Source: Arion vulgaris
Taxonomy: Eukaryota; Mollusca; Gastropoda; Stylommatophora; Arionidae
Assembly (NCBI GenBank): GCA_020796225.1
Contig: CM036759.1
Coordinates: forward strand, 20,161,813 to 20,225,812
Length of the DNA stretch: 64,000 nucleotides
Direction of reading: 5' to 3'
Below the pieces are notes generated by a model, which saw only the letters and a list, made by a program, of their open reading frames with translations, had not been told where the DNA came from and searched no databases. Each line of letters opens with the position of its first letter. Within the stretch, counting starts at the first letter, position 1. Below are positions 9,850 through 20,268 of the stretch, piece after piece. The translations under genes were made by a program, and so were the position numbers.

Positions 9850-12080
9850 CAGTGTTTCCCAACCTTTTTGTGCCATGTCCCACCAAAGGCTTTCAAAACT
9901 CGTATGCCCCCTTCCTATGTAACATTTACAAAAATATATTTTTTTCCTAAAATTGAATTGTTCACTGAAGAAACTTAAATGATAGGTTTTAGAAAGAAAT
10001 CAATAGGAAATTGTTGAGGAAACACAGTAAGTAAATTTTCAAAACATAAAATGGAGAACTGAAATTCAAGTACGTAATAATTTTAATGACAAATTTTTCT
10101 ATATTATTTTAATTATTAGTAATTATGTATTACTTACACTTAGTGAGATTCTTGCGTTTGGTGCATGCTGCACAGAGATTTATGTTAGGTTTCAATTTAG
10201 TTAGCTTCAGTCTCAAGTCTCCTCCTTGTGTTACATCCAGCCGATTTCTCTTTTTTTGTTTAGCATCAAATCAGTTATGGCACTAAATCCACATTCAGCT
10301 AAATATGAAGATGGTAATGGTAATAACAATTTTCTTGCACATTTGGTTGAATTTGGATATTTGATTTCTGTTTCCTCACAAAGCCATGTCATTGCTCCTT
10401 TTATATTAATGAAGTTTTAACTGACTCATCATTTTGCATTTCTGCGAGTTCTTCTTGATACTGAATATTTGAAATATCAGACAAATCCACTAACATTGGC
10501 TGCAACATCCAAGTTGGAAAATCAATTTGTTTCAAATCTGAAAATCGTTCTTTTAAATCAGCCGATAGAATTTTCAAATGATCGACAATAACAAGTATAG
10601 TGGTATCAGTTTCTTCACATTTCTGGAGCCAATGAAACTGTTCAAAATTTTTGTTGCAAATATATTTTTAACGTAATTCGATAAAGGTAATGAAATCAAA
10701 TATATTCGCTTTTGCATCAACAAGAGTTTTATTTGTTCCTTGAAATTGGTTATTTAATATATTTAGTTGTTCAAAGATATCAGCTAGATAACTCACAAAT
10801 GCTTTACCATCGACCGTTAACATATACTTTATTTCAGGTTGTCGCTTAAAAAATCAATAAGAGTATCAACTTGTTCTATAAATATTGTCAAGCAGTTCCC
10901 TTTCGAGAGCCATCTTACTTCAGTATGAAGTAAGAGTCTCATATGGTCTGCATTTTGTTCTTCACAAAATAACTTGAAGAGACGCTCACATTTTGCATTA
11001 GCTTTAATAGCATTGATACACTTTATAACTGAATTTAGTTCTTCATTTATAACAGGAGAAATATTTTTTTCTCTATTCTTCATACTGTTTTTTTTCTCTC
11101 CATTCTTCATACTGTTTTTTTTCCATTCTTCATATTGTTTTTGTTTTTTTTCTCTATTCTTCCTAATGTTTTTTTCTCTTCTTTATTCTGATCACTTTTT
11201 CTTTTATTCTTCTTGATCTTGTTTTTTCTTCCTGTAATATATTTGCCTCTCTCCTTCCTGTCATGTCCTGTGCTCTTTGCCCACCAAGCGCGTCGGTTCA
11301 GCAAGTATCCTTTCAAGCAATCATATAAAGAAGCATCAGCTGATCGATTTCCCTCCAAACTTTGATGTTACCGGAACCAGTTCTTAACGCCTGCGGACAA
11401 AGGTTACAGAAGAAGTGAGCAGTCATCTCCATATTCATTCATTGAAAAGGAAGCTAATTCTTTATTACAGCGAGTGTTTTATTTCTTATATTTCTTGTTT
11501 CAGATTGAGGCCAGCAGTTGTGAAAACGCTCTGTCTCTCTTGTAGTCTTTCTGGTCTTCTGTAATCAAACTAATGGCCCATAACTTGCATTTGTGTCAAA
11601 GCCCTTGATGTTTCTTGGTTGCTTTTCCCATAGTACCCAACATTCCAAGCAACCTGCAGACCTGATTACTGTGGCAGCAATATGATATGCGTGACTCTGT
11701 CCAATGATATTACATACTCAAGATTGCACTGTATAAACTCATTTTGGTCTTCATGACAAGGTTGTCAAATATCGGACACATTACCGTTTTTTTCAAAATA
11801 TCACTCGATTTTAACACAATAACACATGCTTTCCTGCTTTCAAAACTTTGTTAAAAGGAGGTAGAAATGCACCTAGATAAAAGTACTTTGCACTTATTGA
11901 AGATTTTTAAACTTTAGTAACGTAATTGTGAAGCAACATTCGTTTTTGTCAACAGACATCCAAAAGCAATATATCGGTTTTGCAACATCATGTCCATTAG
12001 TTAAACTCTTAACGAGTCCATTGCCACCCCTAAACGACAAAATGCCCCTTTGGGGCGTGGGCCCCACGTTAAGAAACAGG
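9850..12080 (-). mobile_element. hAT transposon relic with terminal inverted repeats
   Basis: The left end CAGTGTTTCCCAACC (9850) is matched by the right end, which read outward is CCTGTTTCTTAACGTGGGG (ending 12080). Both ends continue into G/C-rich subterminal sequence with CCCC blocks. The 8-bp flanking duplication supports an insertion unit of about 2.2 kb. The interior holds a minus-strand transposase remnant (10125-11115), a T-rich low-complexity block (11090-11230) and unassigned sequence to 12000. Confidence 0.8.
10125..11115 (-). pseudogene. hAT transposase (ZBED5/FAM200-like), frameshifted
   Basis: The best frame at 10829-11110 reads LLLHTEVRWLSKGN, a signature of hAT transposases of the ZBED5/FAM200/SCAND3 type. 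After a stop/frameshift the reading resumes with EIKYMLTVDGKAFVSYLADI, ILNNQFQGTNKTLVDAKANI and EQFHWLQKCEETD. It ends with the dimerisation-region hallmarks YLAECGFSAITDLMLNKKR and GGDLRLKLTKLKPNINLC near 10140-10310. At least three frame breaks exist. The N-terminal BED finger and first half of the catalytic domain were not found, so this copy cannot transpose. Confidence 0.85.
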
Positions 12081-12225
12081 GGTATAGACGATAGATAAAA
12101 CCTTGCAATGATCAATCAAAACTTACTGCGGGTAGGGAACAGATAAATATGTATGTCAAGACAATCAAAGCATCTGTGATATTATTTGCGCTGAAAAATT
12201 TCCCCTGGAACTTGTAACCCGAGGT

Positions 12226-12325
12226 CAACTCAACGCTGATGGTCAACGTATGGTCAACGCTGATGGTCAACGTGTGGTCAACGCTGATGGTCAACGTGTG
12301 GTCAACGCTGATGGTCAACGTGTGT
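12226..12325. repeat. 24-bp minisatellite, about four copies
   Basis: Unit GCTGATGGTCAACGTGTGGT plus CAAC. The length is a multiple of three, so the overlapping minus-strand 133-codon ORF (12112-12513) gains an HTLTISVD repeat. I regard that ORF as a consequence of the repeat. Confidence 0.9.
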
Positions 12326-12534
12326 GAATAAGATACTGAAATAGCATCAGACCTCAAATGTATCGATATCAGTGATCTCAGTGGCCATGTACTGAACCTC
12401 CTGGCAATGCCCGTCTGCCCAGCGTGTTCGTAGCCGTTGACTACGGGTGAGCTCAAGGAGTATTTTTCAAGAACCCCAGAGGAAGCAACGGAAGTAACGA
12501 ATATGATCAACACATAAACAGTGTACAGGTATTA

Positions 12535-12650
12535 AGAGTTTCCGAAAAACAAATAGACAAACACAGGACTCGAACCAGGTACCCTAGTCCTTACGACACA
12601 AATCGATTAGCCTAGCAATACGAGCGTCTTTACGGACACAACCAATGAGC
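12535..12650 (-). mobile_element. tRNA-derived SINE head
   Basis: Minus strand: A-box-like GCTAGGCTAATCGATTTG and B box CTGGTTCGAGTCCTG with normal tRNA-like spacing. Body not delimited. Confidence 0.6.
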
Positions 12651-12820
12651 CATTCTAAAAAATGACTCACGGGGAGTGTCTTTCTCAAACGCTAACGTTA
12701 CAGTCAGACACAAGACAATCAGGTAAGGTTCGATCGAACAGTGTTTGCACAAACACATGCTATAAGCTTATTGTGCTTGTATATTTTAGAGACGAGACAA
12801 TATCATACATACACACATAC
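12651..12820. other. Short intergenic stretch
   Basis: Nothing recognised. A (CATA) run lies at about 12805-12825. Confidence 0.4.
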
Positions 12821-12825
12821 ATACT

Positions 12826-12998
12826 ACGGGTGACAAGCTTCCTGTGAGTGCGGGTTCAATTCCGCGGGCTGGCAGAAAAGCCACAGGTTCAACAGATTCA
12901 CGGTGTTCGTGGCATCGAACCAAAGGGTTACGATGTCCACGGCACTGAGCCGAAGAGCTGAAAGCTCAAATGCTTCTAGATCGGTAAGAAAAAAAAAA
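12826..12998 (+). mobile_element. tRNA-derived SINE
   Basis: B box GCGGGTTCAATTCCGCGGG follows an A-box-like GGGTGACAAGCTTCCTGTG. The body ends in GATCGGTAAGAAAAAAAA, comparable with the family C 3' motif. Confidence 0.55.
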
Positions 12999-13427
12999 CC
13001 TCCTGGCAATCAACAAAATTCTATGAAAAGGCAGGATAGGCTGCAAAATATGACTTTTAGATTGATGCTTGTGTGCACAAATTATAACTCGAACCAAGCA
13101 TAGTGATACATGCTTGACTTATCATATATGATTTAAGGAAATAGGGCTGTTAAGAAGCAATTATATGTTTCTGATGATAAATAGCCAGCATCCTCTGTAC
13201 GGCTGTCTAGCATAGAGCAAAGACAAAAGACCTTATCTAAAGGAATCTTCAGATTATGTCTCTCACGTCTTTCTATTTGATCATATCAGTCATTGCGATA
13301 AATGAACTTGCGCTGTATTGAACGTTGCGTTAACATATGGAGCTGATAATTCTATTGGGAAGTTACTGCAGGTAATGACCCGAGACAATATTATAGATGC
13401 AGAAATATTTGTTACTTTCGGAAAATA
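12999..13427. other. AT-rich intergenic DNA
   Basis: No gene or repeat recognised. Confidence 0.4.
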
Positions 13428-13510
13428 TTCCACTCCCACTATAGAATGGAACCACTGACCAAGTTCCTACGAAACAATCGTTCTAACCGCTGTACTACAT
13501 CGGCTTTCAT
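13428..13510 (-). mobile_element. tRNA-derived SINE head
   Basis: Minus strand reads TAGTACAGCGGTTAGAACG (A box) and GTGGTTCCATTCTATAGTGG (B box). Only the head is clear. Confidence 0.55.
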
Positions 13511-13964
13511 ACAGCATCCATACATATGATGAACTCCTGAGTCGGCATTACTATTTAATGTATAATATGGGTACAGATTTCAGATCAGAATATGGGCTAT
13601 CACCGAACTTAAAATTAAGCATTGGATTATCTATAGCTTCAATCTTTCCTTTTGCCGACAAATTTTTGATGAAAAGAAGGAAGGAAAAACTATTTATTGA
13701 AAACAAAGAAGGATATTTTTTAAAACTTTGTTTACAAACAATATGATAATTTCTCTACAAGATCTGAGCACTGAAAAAAATTTGCTTGATAACCAACGTC
13801 CTGTATCGGAAATTGAAATATTTGTATCAGTGGTTTAGAAATGGCAATAAAGAAGGACATAGTTCCTGAAAGAAGAAATTGAGGACGACCATATCAATGG
13901 TAGCAACAGCACATTAACAAATCTTAAAATAATCCTAGGAATCCAATGAAAAACTGGACATGTG
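13511..13964. other. AT-rich intergenic DNA
   Basis: A 62-codon ORF at 13558-13746 shows no recognisable motif. No other signal. Confidence 0.35.
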
Positions 13965-13965
13965 A

Positions 13966-14233
13966 CTCGCCCGCGTGTTGCCGGGGCGCTCACAAAGGGA
14001 GCAAAGAATAATAACACTGCGACCTAATTGGCATGTCGTAAGAGGCGACTGAGGTAGAGGCTCAGCAAAGCTACACTAGTAAATAAAAAAAACCGTAGAA
14101 ATCGGATGTGCTGGCTTACTTTTATGCGCATAACTGGCACAACGTAAAGTCGCTCTTAGGCTCATATCACATACAAATCACAAAGATGGGTTTAATAAGT
14201 CGTTGATATGGAGCGTTGGAAGAAGAAGAAGAA
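13966..14233 (+). mobile_element. SINE family B, (GAA)n-tailed
   Basis: One of five roughly 250-bp copies (also 22986, 30331, and minus-strand 35563 and 40838). Shared blocks in order: a GTGTTGCCGGG start, AAAGAATAATAACACTGCGA, GCATGTCGTAAGAGGCGACT, AGTAAATAAA, AGAAATCGGATGTGCTGGC, ATAACTGGCACAACGTA, then GAA repeats. No ORF. The 30331 copy has a perfect target duplication, which identifies the family as a retroposon. Confidence 0.85.
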
Positions 14234-14235
14234 TG

Positions 14236-14335
14236 CACCTCTGACTCATTCCGGATTGGAACTCACAACCTTCAGAACATTAGGCCAACATCTGAATCAC
14301 TTCGCCATAGAAGCCCTCGAATCTTCTTCTTTTTC
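14236..14335 (-). mobile_element. tRNA-derived SINE head (family A-like)
   Basis: Minus strand: GCGAAGTGATTCAGATG (A box) and TTGTGAGTTCCAATCCGGA (B box). It abuts the GAA tail of the preceding SINE B, which probably inserted into it. Confidence 0.6.
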
Positions 14336-14489
14336 AACGATGCAGCCACCCTTAAGCCTTTAGCTTCTAAAAACGTATATATACGTTTTACCCATTCACT
14401 TCTAAATATGTATTAACACGTCTGTAATTCTCTCTCCTCTTTGGGATAAAGGCGTGTTAACACGTTATACATTGCTACTGTCACTAGCT

Positions 14490-14830
14490 AATTAGACGGG
14501 TACATTCACAGTTTGTGCCTCCTTCGGTCCAGTGCTGTGTAGTGGTATCTGCATGTGTTTGTAAGTTGTTCTTTTGTTCCGTATAATGTGTTCCATTTAT
14601 CTGGCTTTGGAGGAAGGAGGATCTTCCTGACGTCATCTAGTTCTTGACACCTGAAGATGTGGTGGTGAACGGTTTTCTAATGATGTGCAACACAGCTGGA
14701 ACTCTGGAGTGTGTTGTGGTTGAATTATGTTCAAGTGATCATTAAGTGATTTGTTGGGAGTCTAAAAATGGTGCTCTGATCTCTTATTGTAAAGTGGTTG
14801 ATGTTGTCATTTGGATATAACATAAATGAT
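14490..14830 (-). mobile_element. LINE C-terminal fragment (possible)
   Basis: Minus strand translation includes HHHIFRCQELDDVRKILLPP followed by PDKWNTLYGTKEQLTNTCRY. This resembles the C-terminal HCxxL...TLYGxKEQL ending of RNase H-type LINE proteins. Frame breaks are frequent. Confidence 0.5.
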
Positions 14831-15370
14831 GATTGAATGGAAGATAAGTGGTGATAAGCTGCGTATTCCACATGACGACGGAGAAGACGGGAGAACTGGT
14901 AAAATATCTAGAGCTTTTTGAAATATGTTTTGTGATTAACACCATCTTCCGTAAATGATATAATTCATTGTGATTTTATTAGTATATTGATACTGTTTTT
15001 TTTCCTGATGCAATAATTGTAAAGCACAATAAAAGTTGACCAAACTTCACCATAATCGACAATGAACGATTTCTATGAAAATTGACGGATATTTTATTGG
15101 CTGTGTCACAAATTACTGTGTGATCAGTGAAAATTGGTAGTTCTGATGTCTCAATCACAGCACGAAATTATGGTCCAATTAGAACAGGTGTGCAGCTACA
15201 GACAACAACAGCATTGTCATCGACGGGTTCCTAGATTTCGAAGTATTAGCGAATGTAATTTTTTTCCCGAATTTCGATATAAGTCGAATTAAAGTATATT
15301 TAGTTTTAGTTTGTCAAGTAACTCACAACAATTAGATCTGTTTCTCTAATAATAACAGTTCATTTGTCAT
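14831..15370. other. AT-rich intergenic DNA
   Basis: No gene recognised. Confidence 0.4.
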
Positions 15371-15375
15371 TAATC

Positions 15376-15560
15376 ATTGGTTATTGGTTATTGGTTATTG
15401 GTTATTGGTTACTAAATTGACGTCATTGCACTCCGTGCAGACCCATAAGTGCTCAGTCTAACCCAACAGATATCGAAGAGTATGCATACTGATGGTTCCG
15501 TGGCTCGCTGATTAAACACACCTCTCACTCTGCCTCTCAGGATTTCATTATTCATTAGAA
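15376..15560 (-). mobile_element. RNase H LINE 3' terminus with (TTATTGG)n tail
   Basis: 15412-15560 is closely similar, in inverse orientation, to 62500-62635, including GACGTCATTGCACTCCG. Read on the minus strand it gives LTEHLWVCTECND, the Cys-containing C-terminus also seen at 24370-24400 (EQLWTCPECNED). The 3' side is five TTATTGG units (15376-15411), equivalent to the AACCAAT tail at 62635. Confidence 0.8.
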
Positions 15561-16385
15561 ATTAGGATACGTTTCAATTGTTGTCGTCCTGTAGAATTAC
15601 ATGCGTGAGTCGGATACAGTTTTCTTCAAAAGCTTGTTTCTCAATCGTGCATCATTCTTTTCAGAAAATGTGTTGTAATAATGTTTAATGTGACGTTTTG
15701 CTTGCTTTTTCAGTCATAATTTTGCATTCACATCTACATAATGTACAATTTAATAAAAAAATATATATTTATTTCTTAATTTATCGTGTGTAAAGTACTT
15801 AATAAAGTTATTTGAAGAATACAAAAACTCCTGCGTGTTTCTTGCCGGATAGCCGGATTTGGAAAAATAAACTTTATGTGTTTCTCTGTCTGATAGCATT
15901 ATTAAAACAAAACAACACACACATTTCCAGTGTGTCTGTTGGTTAACTGCGTTCTCAAACAAAAACATTTAAGGAAACAAATTTCAACTTTCATGTATTT
16001 TCACTTGTCATGAACTTTGGCTGTTCAGTAAATGTCAGTCTGTATGCTTTGCAGTATCAGATCGCGTCAGACAATATTGGATTTTGTCTACAGTGATGAA
16101 AAAAGCTTTACATAATGTATGTGATTCCGAAACATCTTGATTAACAGTGGAACTAAGCAAAACTGTCACTTCGAATGCATTAATATGACGACTAGTTTCC
16201 ACTGAAAGTAATCTGATTCGGTGTGATAGACGATAGGGGCAATCATTCTAAACAAATTAATGATCTATTGAGAAAATAGTTATCTCTTGCATATTCACAA
16301 ACATTTACTGATTATAAATCCATGTTATCACTTTCAATAAAGGGACATCGCTTATAATTACATAGTTACTGACAGTTGTGCACTT
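15561..16385. other. AT-rich intergenic DNA
   Basis: A 72-codon minus-strand ORF at 15750-15968 has no recognisable motif. Nothing else. Confidence 0.35.
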
Positions 16386-16389
16386 AGAA

Positions 16390-16680
16390 GAACCATTTTC
16401 TTGTTGTCTTGTCTGTGATGTCCATGGCGTTTAGGGAAGAAACAAATGCTCGACATTTTTCTCTGTTCGTGGCCGTCCTCTGTATTGTGTACTAGCTGTG
16501 CTTCATATCTTGCATTTCATCTTGTACTCTTCTTCTCCAGGTTGTTTGAGACCTCCACTTTTTCGTTTACCCACATGTGTCCATCTCAATGCAATTTTGT
16601 GACAGAGTTAGCCTATATGTGTATCACATGTCCGAACCATCTATAGTCTCGTTTGGATGCTGGTGTTTATATTCTCTTTC
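16390..16680 (-). mobile_element. RTE-like LINE C-terminal fragment
   Basis: Minus strand reads YRWFGHVIHI, then NSVTKLH, a DGHMWVNEKVEV segment and a YRGRPRTEKNVEHLF ending. This matches the consensus order WFGHV...RxRGRP...W of LINE C-termini. Multiple frame breaks. Confidence 0.6.
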
Positions 16681-16799
16681 TGACATTGCATAGACAGTTC
16701 CTGCTTATACAGTTTTTTAAAGAACCCGTTGTTGTCAAAATTGGTCAAATTAGGCTGGAAAACGTCGGTATTGTCAAAAATCAAGAATACTATTTTTTC

Positions 16800-16972
16800 A
16801 ATTCCTGCAAATTTAAGAACATAAAAGTAAGGTCAACGACACACACCGATTCTACGAAACCCGTGATATTCCACTAAGATTTGCCTGTGTAAAAAAAAGG
16901 AGATATCTCAGCACACAGGGTTATTTACCGAAGTGAGATGATGATGATCCTATCAATGAATCAATCAATGAA
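16800..16972 (+). mobile_element. SINE 3' part (family C) with ATG/AATC tail
   Basis: The motif AGATTTGCCTGTGTAAAAA and downstream GATATCTCAGC match 1204-1240 and 4260-4300. It is followed by GATGATGATGAT and ATCAATGAATCAATCAATGA. Confidence 0.5.
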
Positions 16973-17380
16973 AACTCTCAAAAATTATTACTGGCATTCA
17001 TAACAACACCAGATCAGATTGTGACCCACCACAAGAACACAGCGCTCTCTGAAGCCTTTGTCCTTCAGAAGTTTGTGCATAGAAAATTGGAGGAATCTGG
17101 TGACCCCACTTCAGTGAATGCCACCCCGACATTAAAGGTGACCTCCAGGTTCTGTCATCTCCTCCCTACGGCATCGTTTCCTCTGACGACATGTGAATGA
17201 CTGAGAAGGCGGGACAGAGTTTGTATTCTTACTCCCAGGGAGATGGGCTGGCTTGACCCATAGGCAGCATCAAGGGGGTATTCCTGACCACAGAGATTGT
17301 TTTTGTTGGAATTTGAAGTTGGTATCTTTATCGCTTGGAAGTAAAACTCTAATCGCTTGCTTGAAAGCCTCCAAATCTCG
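16973..17380. other. GC-richer unassigned patch
   Basis: 17040-17290 is visibly richer in C/G (GACCCCACTTCAGTGAATGC, CTCCCAGGGAGATGGGCTGG) than its surroundings. No ORF or known repeat was recognised. Confidence 0.35.
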
Positions 17381-17990
17381 TTAATTTTTCACACTTTTTA
17401 ACCAAATAATAAAGAACGGTCTATTGAAAAAGAAAATTTTGAGCTCAAACTGCCGGGGGAGCATTAGGAAGGTTGGCGTGTACGTAGGGGGTAGAATCTG
17501 TGCGTATGCGCGTAAGTGAATGAGTGTTTGTTTGTGTGCATGTTTGTCTGTGATGAAAGGATAAGAATCATGTCGATGACGCACTCTCCTTGAAACATGG
17601 AGTGGGTTTTGCTAGTGTAAGAAGATTGTAGAAGAGGAAAGATGGAACATTTTGTCTCTGAGATCTAGAAATATGAGGAAAGTAATGGTGTGAAAACCGA
17701 TTGTAGAAGTTCACATTACAATAGTTAGACAGAGACAATGAGAGAACGTATACAATGGGAATGCCAGTTGAGAACATTTTGAGTGTGGGATAAATGTGGT
17801 GAGCTGTTAATGAGACTATAGAGTATGTGGCGGAAAGGAAATTTGAGATAGAGGTTATCTGTTGAGGAAAGGAGATGAGAAGCACATACGTGTTGAGGTA
17901 ATAAATATGTTATATAAACTGAATGTTCAATAATTAAGTGCGACATAGAAAATGTATGTACGGCTTTTTAGGCTATACAGAAGATCAAAT
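17381..17990. other. Intergenic DNA with overlapping minus ORFs
   Basis: Two minus-strand ORFs (17568-17885, 17725-17946) overlap in different frames and have low-complexity Ser/Leu-rich translations. I consider both chance. Confidence 0.35.
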
Positions 17991-17995
17991 GACAA

Positions 17996-18281
17996 GTGTT
18001 TTTCTGCAACCTCTGAGTTTCTGCTTTTCTGTTTTGTCTTTCAGCTCATATATAAGTCTCTTCTCAAAAGACTCTGCGCCCTTGTGCAATATCGCTTTCC
18101 ACGCAACTCTGTCATCAGCTAGTTTTTTTCCCATGTGCTGGGACCTATAGAAAAGTTCTTCATTAAGGCCTTGCAGACATCTTTATATCTGAGAAGTGAT
18201 CTGCCCTGGTGCCTCTTCCTCCAAAAGTTGATTTGGTATGTGACACTTTTCAATTCTTCTCACACGCCTAACAATCTTAGT
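17996..18281 (-). mobile_element. RTE-like LINE 'A' C-terminal end, truncated
   Basis: Closely similar to 37275-37560. Minus-strand translation contains RPLLRYKDVCK-like and SFEKRLIYELKDK-like segments, the usual end of this LINE type. Its 5' side is cut off at 18281, exactly where the (GAA)n tail of LINE 'B' begins. LINE B therefore either inserted here or landed next to a truncated A. Confidence 0.75.
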
Positions 18282-18605
18282 CTTCTTCTTCTTCTTTACA
18301 TTTCAATTCCCAAACGGAGCACAGTTCTTCAACAAACTTCTTCGAGTTCTTCCTTTCTCTTGCCATCCCTTTCAATTCTTTCCATGTTTTACCTATCCTT
18401 ATAATTAATATCAGCGTCCAGCTCTCTTCTCCAGGTCTGTCTAGGCCTTCCCCTACTCCTCTTTTCCTTTGGGTTCTAAAACAGTGCATGTCTTGCAATG
18501 CTTCCGGTCGATCTTCTACGTGTATATTCTATCCATCGCCAGCGTCTCTTCCTGAGCTCTTTCTCCACTGGTGTCTGCTTAGTTCTTTCTCTGAGTTCCA
18601 TGTTT
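18282..18605 (-). mobile_element. RTE-like LINE 'B', C-terminal half (3' of Penelope insertion)
   Basis: Minus strand: KITNMELRERTKQTPVEKEL, RRWRWIEYTRRRSTGSIARH, KRSRGRPRQTWRREL and a final VEELCSVWEL, then a GAA-repeat tail at 18282-18296. Continues upstream as 20249-20890. The two halves join in frame at LRWYDKIT / NMELR once the insertion and one 14-bp duplication are removed. Confidence 0.85.
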
Positions 18606-18619
18606 GTAATCTTATCATA
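18606..18619. repeat. Target-site duplication of Penelope insertion, copy 1
   Basis: GTAATCTTATCATA, identical to 20235-20248. The sequence belongs to the LINE B coding region (codons for YDKIT). Confidence 0.92.
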
Positions 18620-20234
18620 ACACGTAATCACAAAGTATTGTAGTTTTACAAATTACAAAAACAATGACAAAATACAGCAACGTTTCGACCAACAAGGCCT
18701 TTATCAAGCAAACGAACAACAGGAGTGACACATTTTAAAAAACAAATGGACGACTATATACAAACGTTTCTAATGAAAATCTGGGAATAAAAACGAATAA
18801 CGAAATAAATGTAGCACAAAAAACACACATTAAAACTAGAAATAGAACGGAAGAGAAACAATGAAAAATCTAGTAAATATATAACTTGAATACATGCAAC
18901 ATATACCCATATAGATTACAAGGCATGGAAAGAGAAAGTAAAAGAAGAATAGGAATGTAATACGTTGAGCCCACGTGGTCGCAAGGTACCATACAAAGAA
19001 ATCAACCGATTCTGCAGAGCAAATCGACTGCGATCATCCAAGGAACATGATCGGATGGCTGTGACCTGGACATCGTGAGCTCCTAAATGGCCAGTATCAT
19101 TGACATCGGTGGCTACAGGGGTCACAGAGCATTGGCGTATGTCTCGCAAGTGTTGGGCGAATCGGTCACTGAGCCTCTTGCCTGTCTCGCCGATATAAGC
19201 CTTGTTACACCGCTTACAGATAATGGCATAGATAAGATTACGGAACTCGCATGTGAAACCATCGTCAATAAGAAACGTGGCTAAATGAAAAGATACAGTA
19301 CGCATCTGTATCACATAAGCACACGTGTTGCAACGCCAACGGCCACACTGAACAGTGCCAAAATGAGTCTGGATATTGGACTTAAGGCGACTGTGTACCA
19401 ACATATCCTTAAGACTAGTGTCCCGTCTGTAAGCCACCAAAGGATAGTTGGGGAAGACAAAACGGGTCTCAGGATCTGACTTAAGTATAGACAGATGACG
19501 GAATAAAACATTTTTCACCAGTGAACTATGGGGGTGGAAAGTTAAGATAAGTTTTACTCTCTCAGAGTTAGTGGTCCTATGCTGGCTGGTGAGGGCCTGC
19601 TGGTGAGTGATTTTCTGAACCCGATGCATAGGCCAGACAAGCACCCTCTCCGGGTATAGGTGCCTGCGAAAGAAATCAAGCATCTCGCAAGCTCTCTTAA
19701 GAAAATCATCGTCCTCGCTACAAAGGCGACGAAGGCGCAAGAGCTGCGAGAATAGCAAAGAGTCACGACAAGCCCGGGGATGTGAAGAAGTATAAAAGAG
19801 AAAACTATGTACATCAGTATACGTGTAATATACTGATGTAGTGATATTGGATAGGCGTATGGGGATAGTAATGTCAAGAAAGTTGACACAAGTAGTGGAG
19901 ATGTGAGAAGTAAAACGAATAGAAGGGTTGAAAACATTAATGAAATTAATGAAGCGTGACAAATCGGCTTCAGGCATATCAGTGATGCCAATACAGTCAT
20001 CAATGTATCTGTGATAGACAGACGGAAGGGGGCCATCATATGTAGTCCATACTAGGTGTTCAAGATAACCCATGAATAGACAAGCATAACTAGGTCCCAT
20101 TTTAGTACCCATGGCAACCCCACTGATCTGCACAAAGAATTAGTCATTAAACTGAAAGTAGTTAAGAGTGAGAACTAGTTTCGCAAGACGAAGGAGAGCA
20201 GAAGTTGACACAAGTGAAAAGAGGGACTGAGATG
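18620..20234 (-). mobile_element. Penelope-like element, 5'-truncated
   Basis: A 1.6-kb unit bounded by the 14-bp duplication. On its coding strand it holds a partial RT-GIY-YIG ORF, then about 300 bp of 3' untranslated sequence with the conserved-looking TTGATAAAGGCC...GGTCGAAACG hairpin (18680-18709), ending in TTTGTGATTACGTGT. Inserted inside LINE B in the same orientation. The 5' end is an inverted copy of the adjoining host flank. Confidence 0.9.
18916..20216 (-). pseudogene. Penelope-like RT with C-terminal GIY-YIG endonuclease
   Basis: The open 405-codon frame starts with a Met codon at 20133, but the same frame continues upstream to about 20216 (SLVSTSALLRLAKLVLTLNY) across a single TAA at 20140-20142. 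20133 is therefore an artefact of that stop. RT features: GVAMGTKMGPSYACLFMGYLE (residues 5-25 region, split by the stop from the preceding part), active site YIDD (43-46) and FLDITI (85-90). A CGRWRCNTC cysteine cluster (263-271) and the GIY-YIG module follow: LIYAIICKRCNKAYIGETGKR (about 300-320) with RFAQHLRDI after it, ending with LISLYGTLRPRGLNV. This order is diagnostic of Penelope-like elements. The N-terminal RT fingers are missing through 5' truncation. Apart from one stop the frame is clean, suggesting a fairly recent insertion. Confidence 0.93.
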
Positions 20235-20268
20235 GTAATCTTATCATACCATCTCAGTCCCTCTTTTC
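20216..20268. repeat. Perfect 22-bp inverted repeat at Penelope 5' junction
   Basis: 20216-20237 and 20247-20268 are exact reverse complements (GAAAAGAGGGACTGAGATGG plus TA) around a 9-nt spacer. The right arm is LINE B host sequence (encodes RKEGLRWY). The left arm is the terminal part of the insertion. The second 14-bp target duplicate (20235-20248) lies across the spacer. Confidence 0.93.

Noticed and set aside
12112..12513. 133-codon minus ORF with HTLTISVD octads
   Set aside because: Kept open by a 24-bp minisatellite. The flanking translation is not protein-like.
17568..17946. Two overlapping minus-strand ORFs
   Set aside because: Different frames of the same low-complexity sequence, no motif.
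19087..19479. Plus-strand ORFs within the Penelope element
   Set aside because: Antisense shadows of the RT-GIY-YIG frame.
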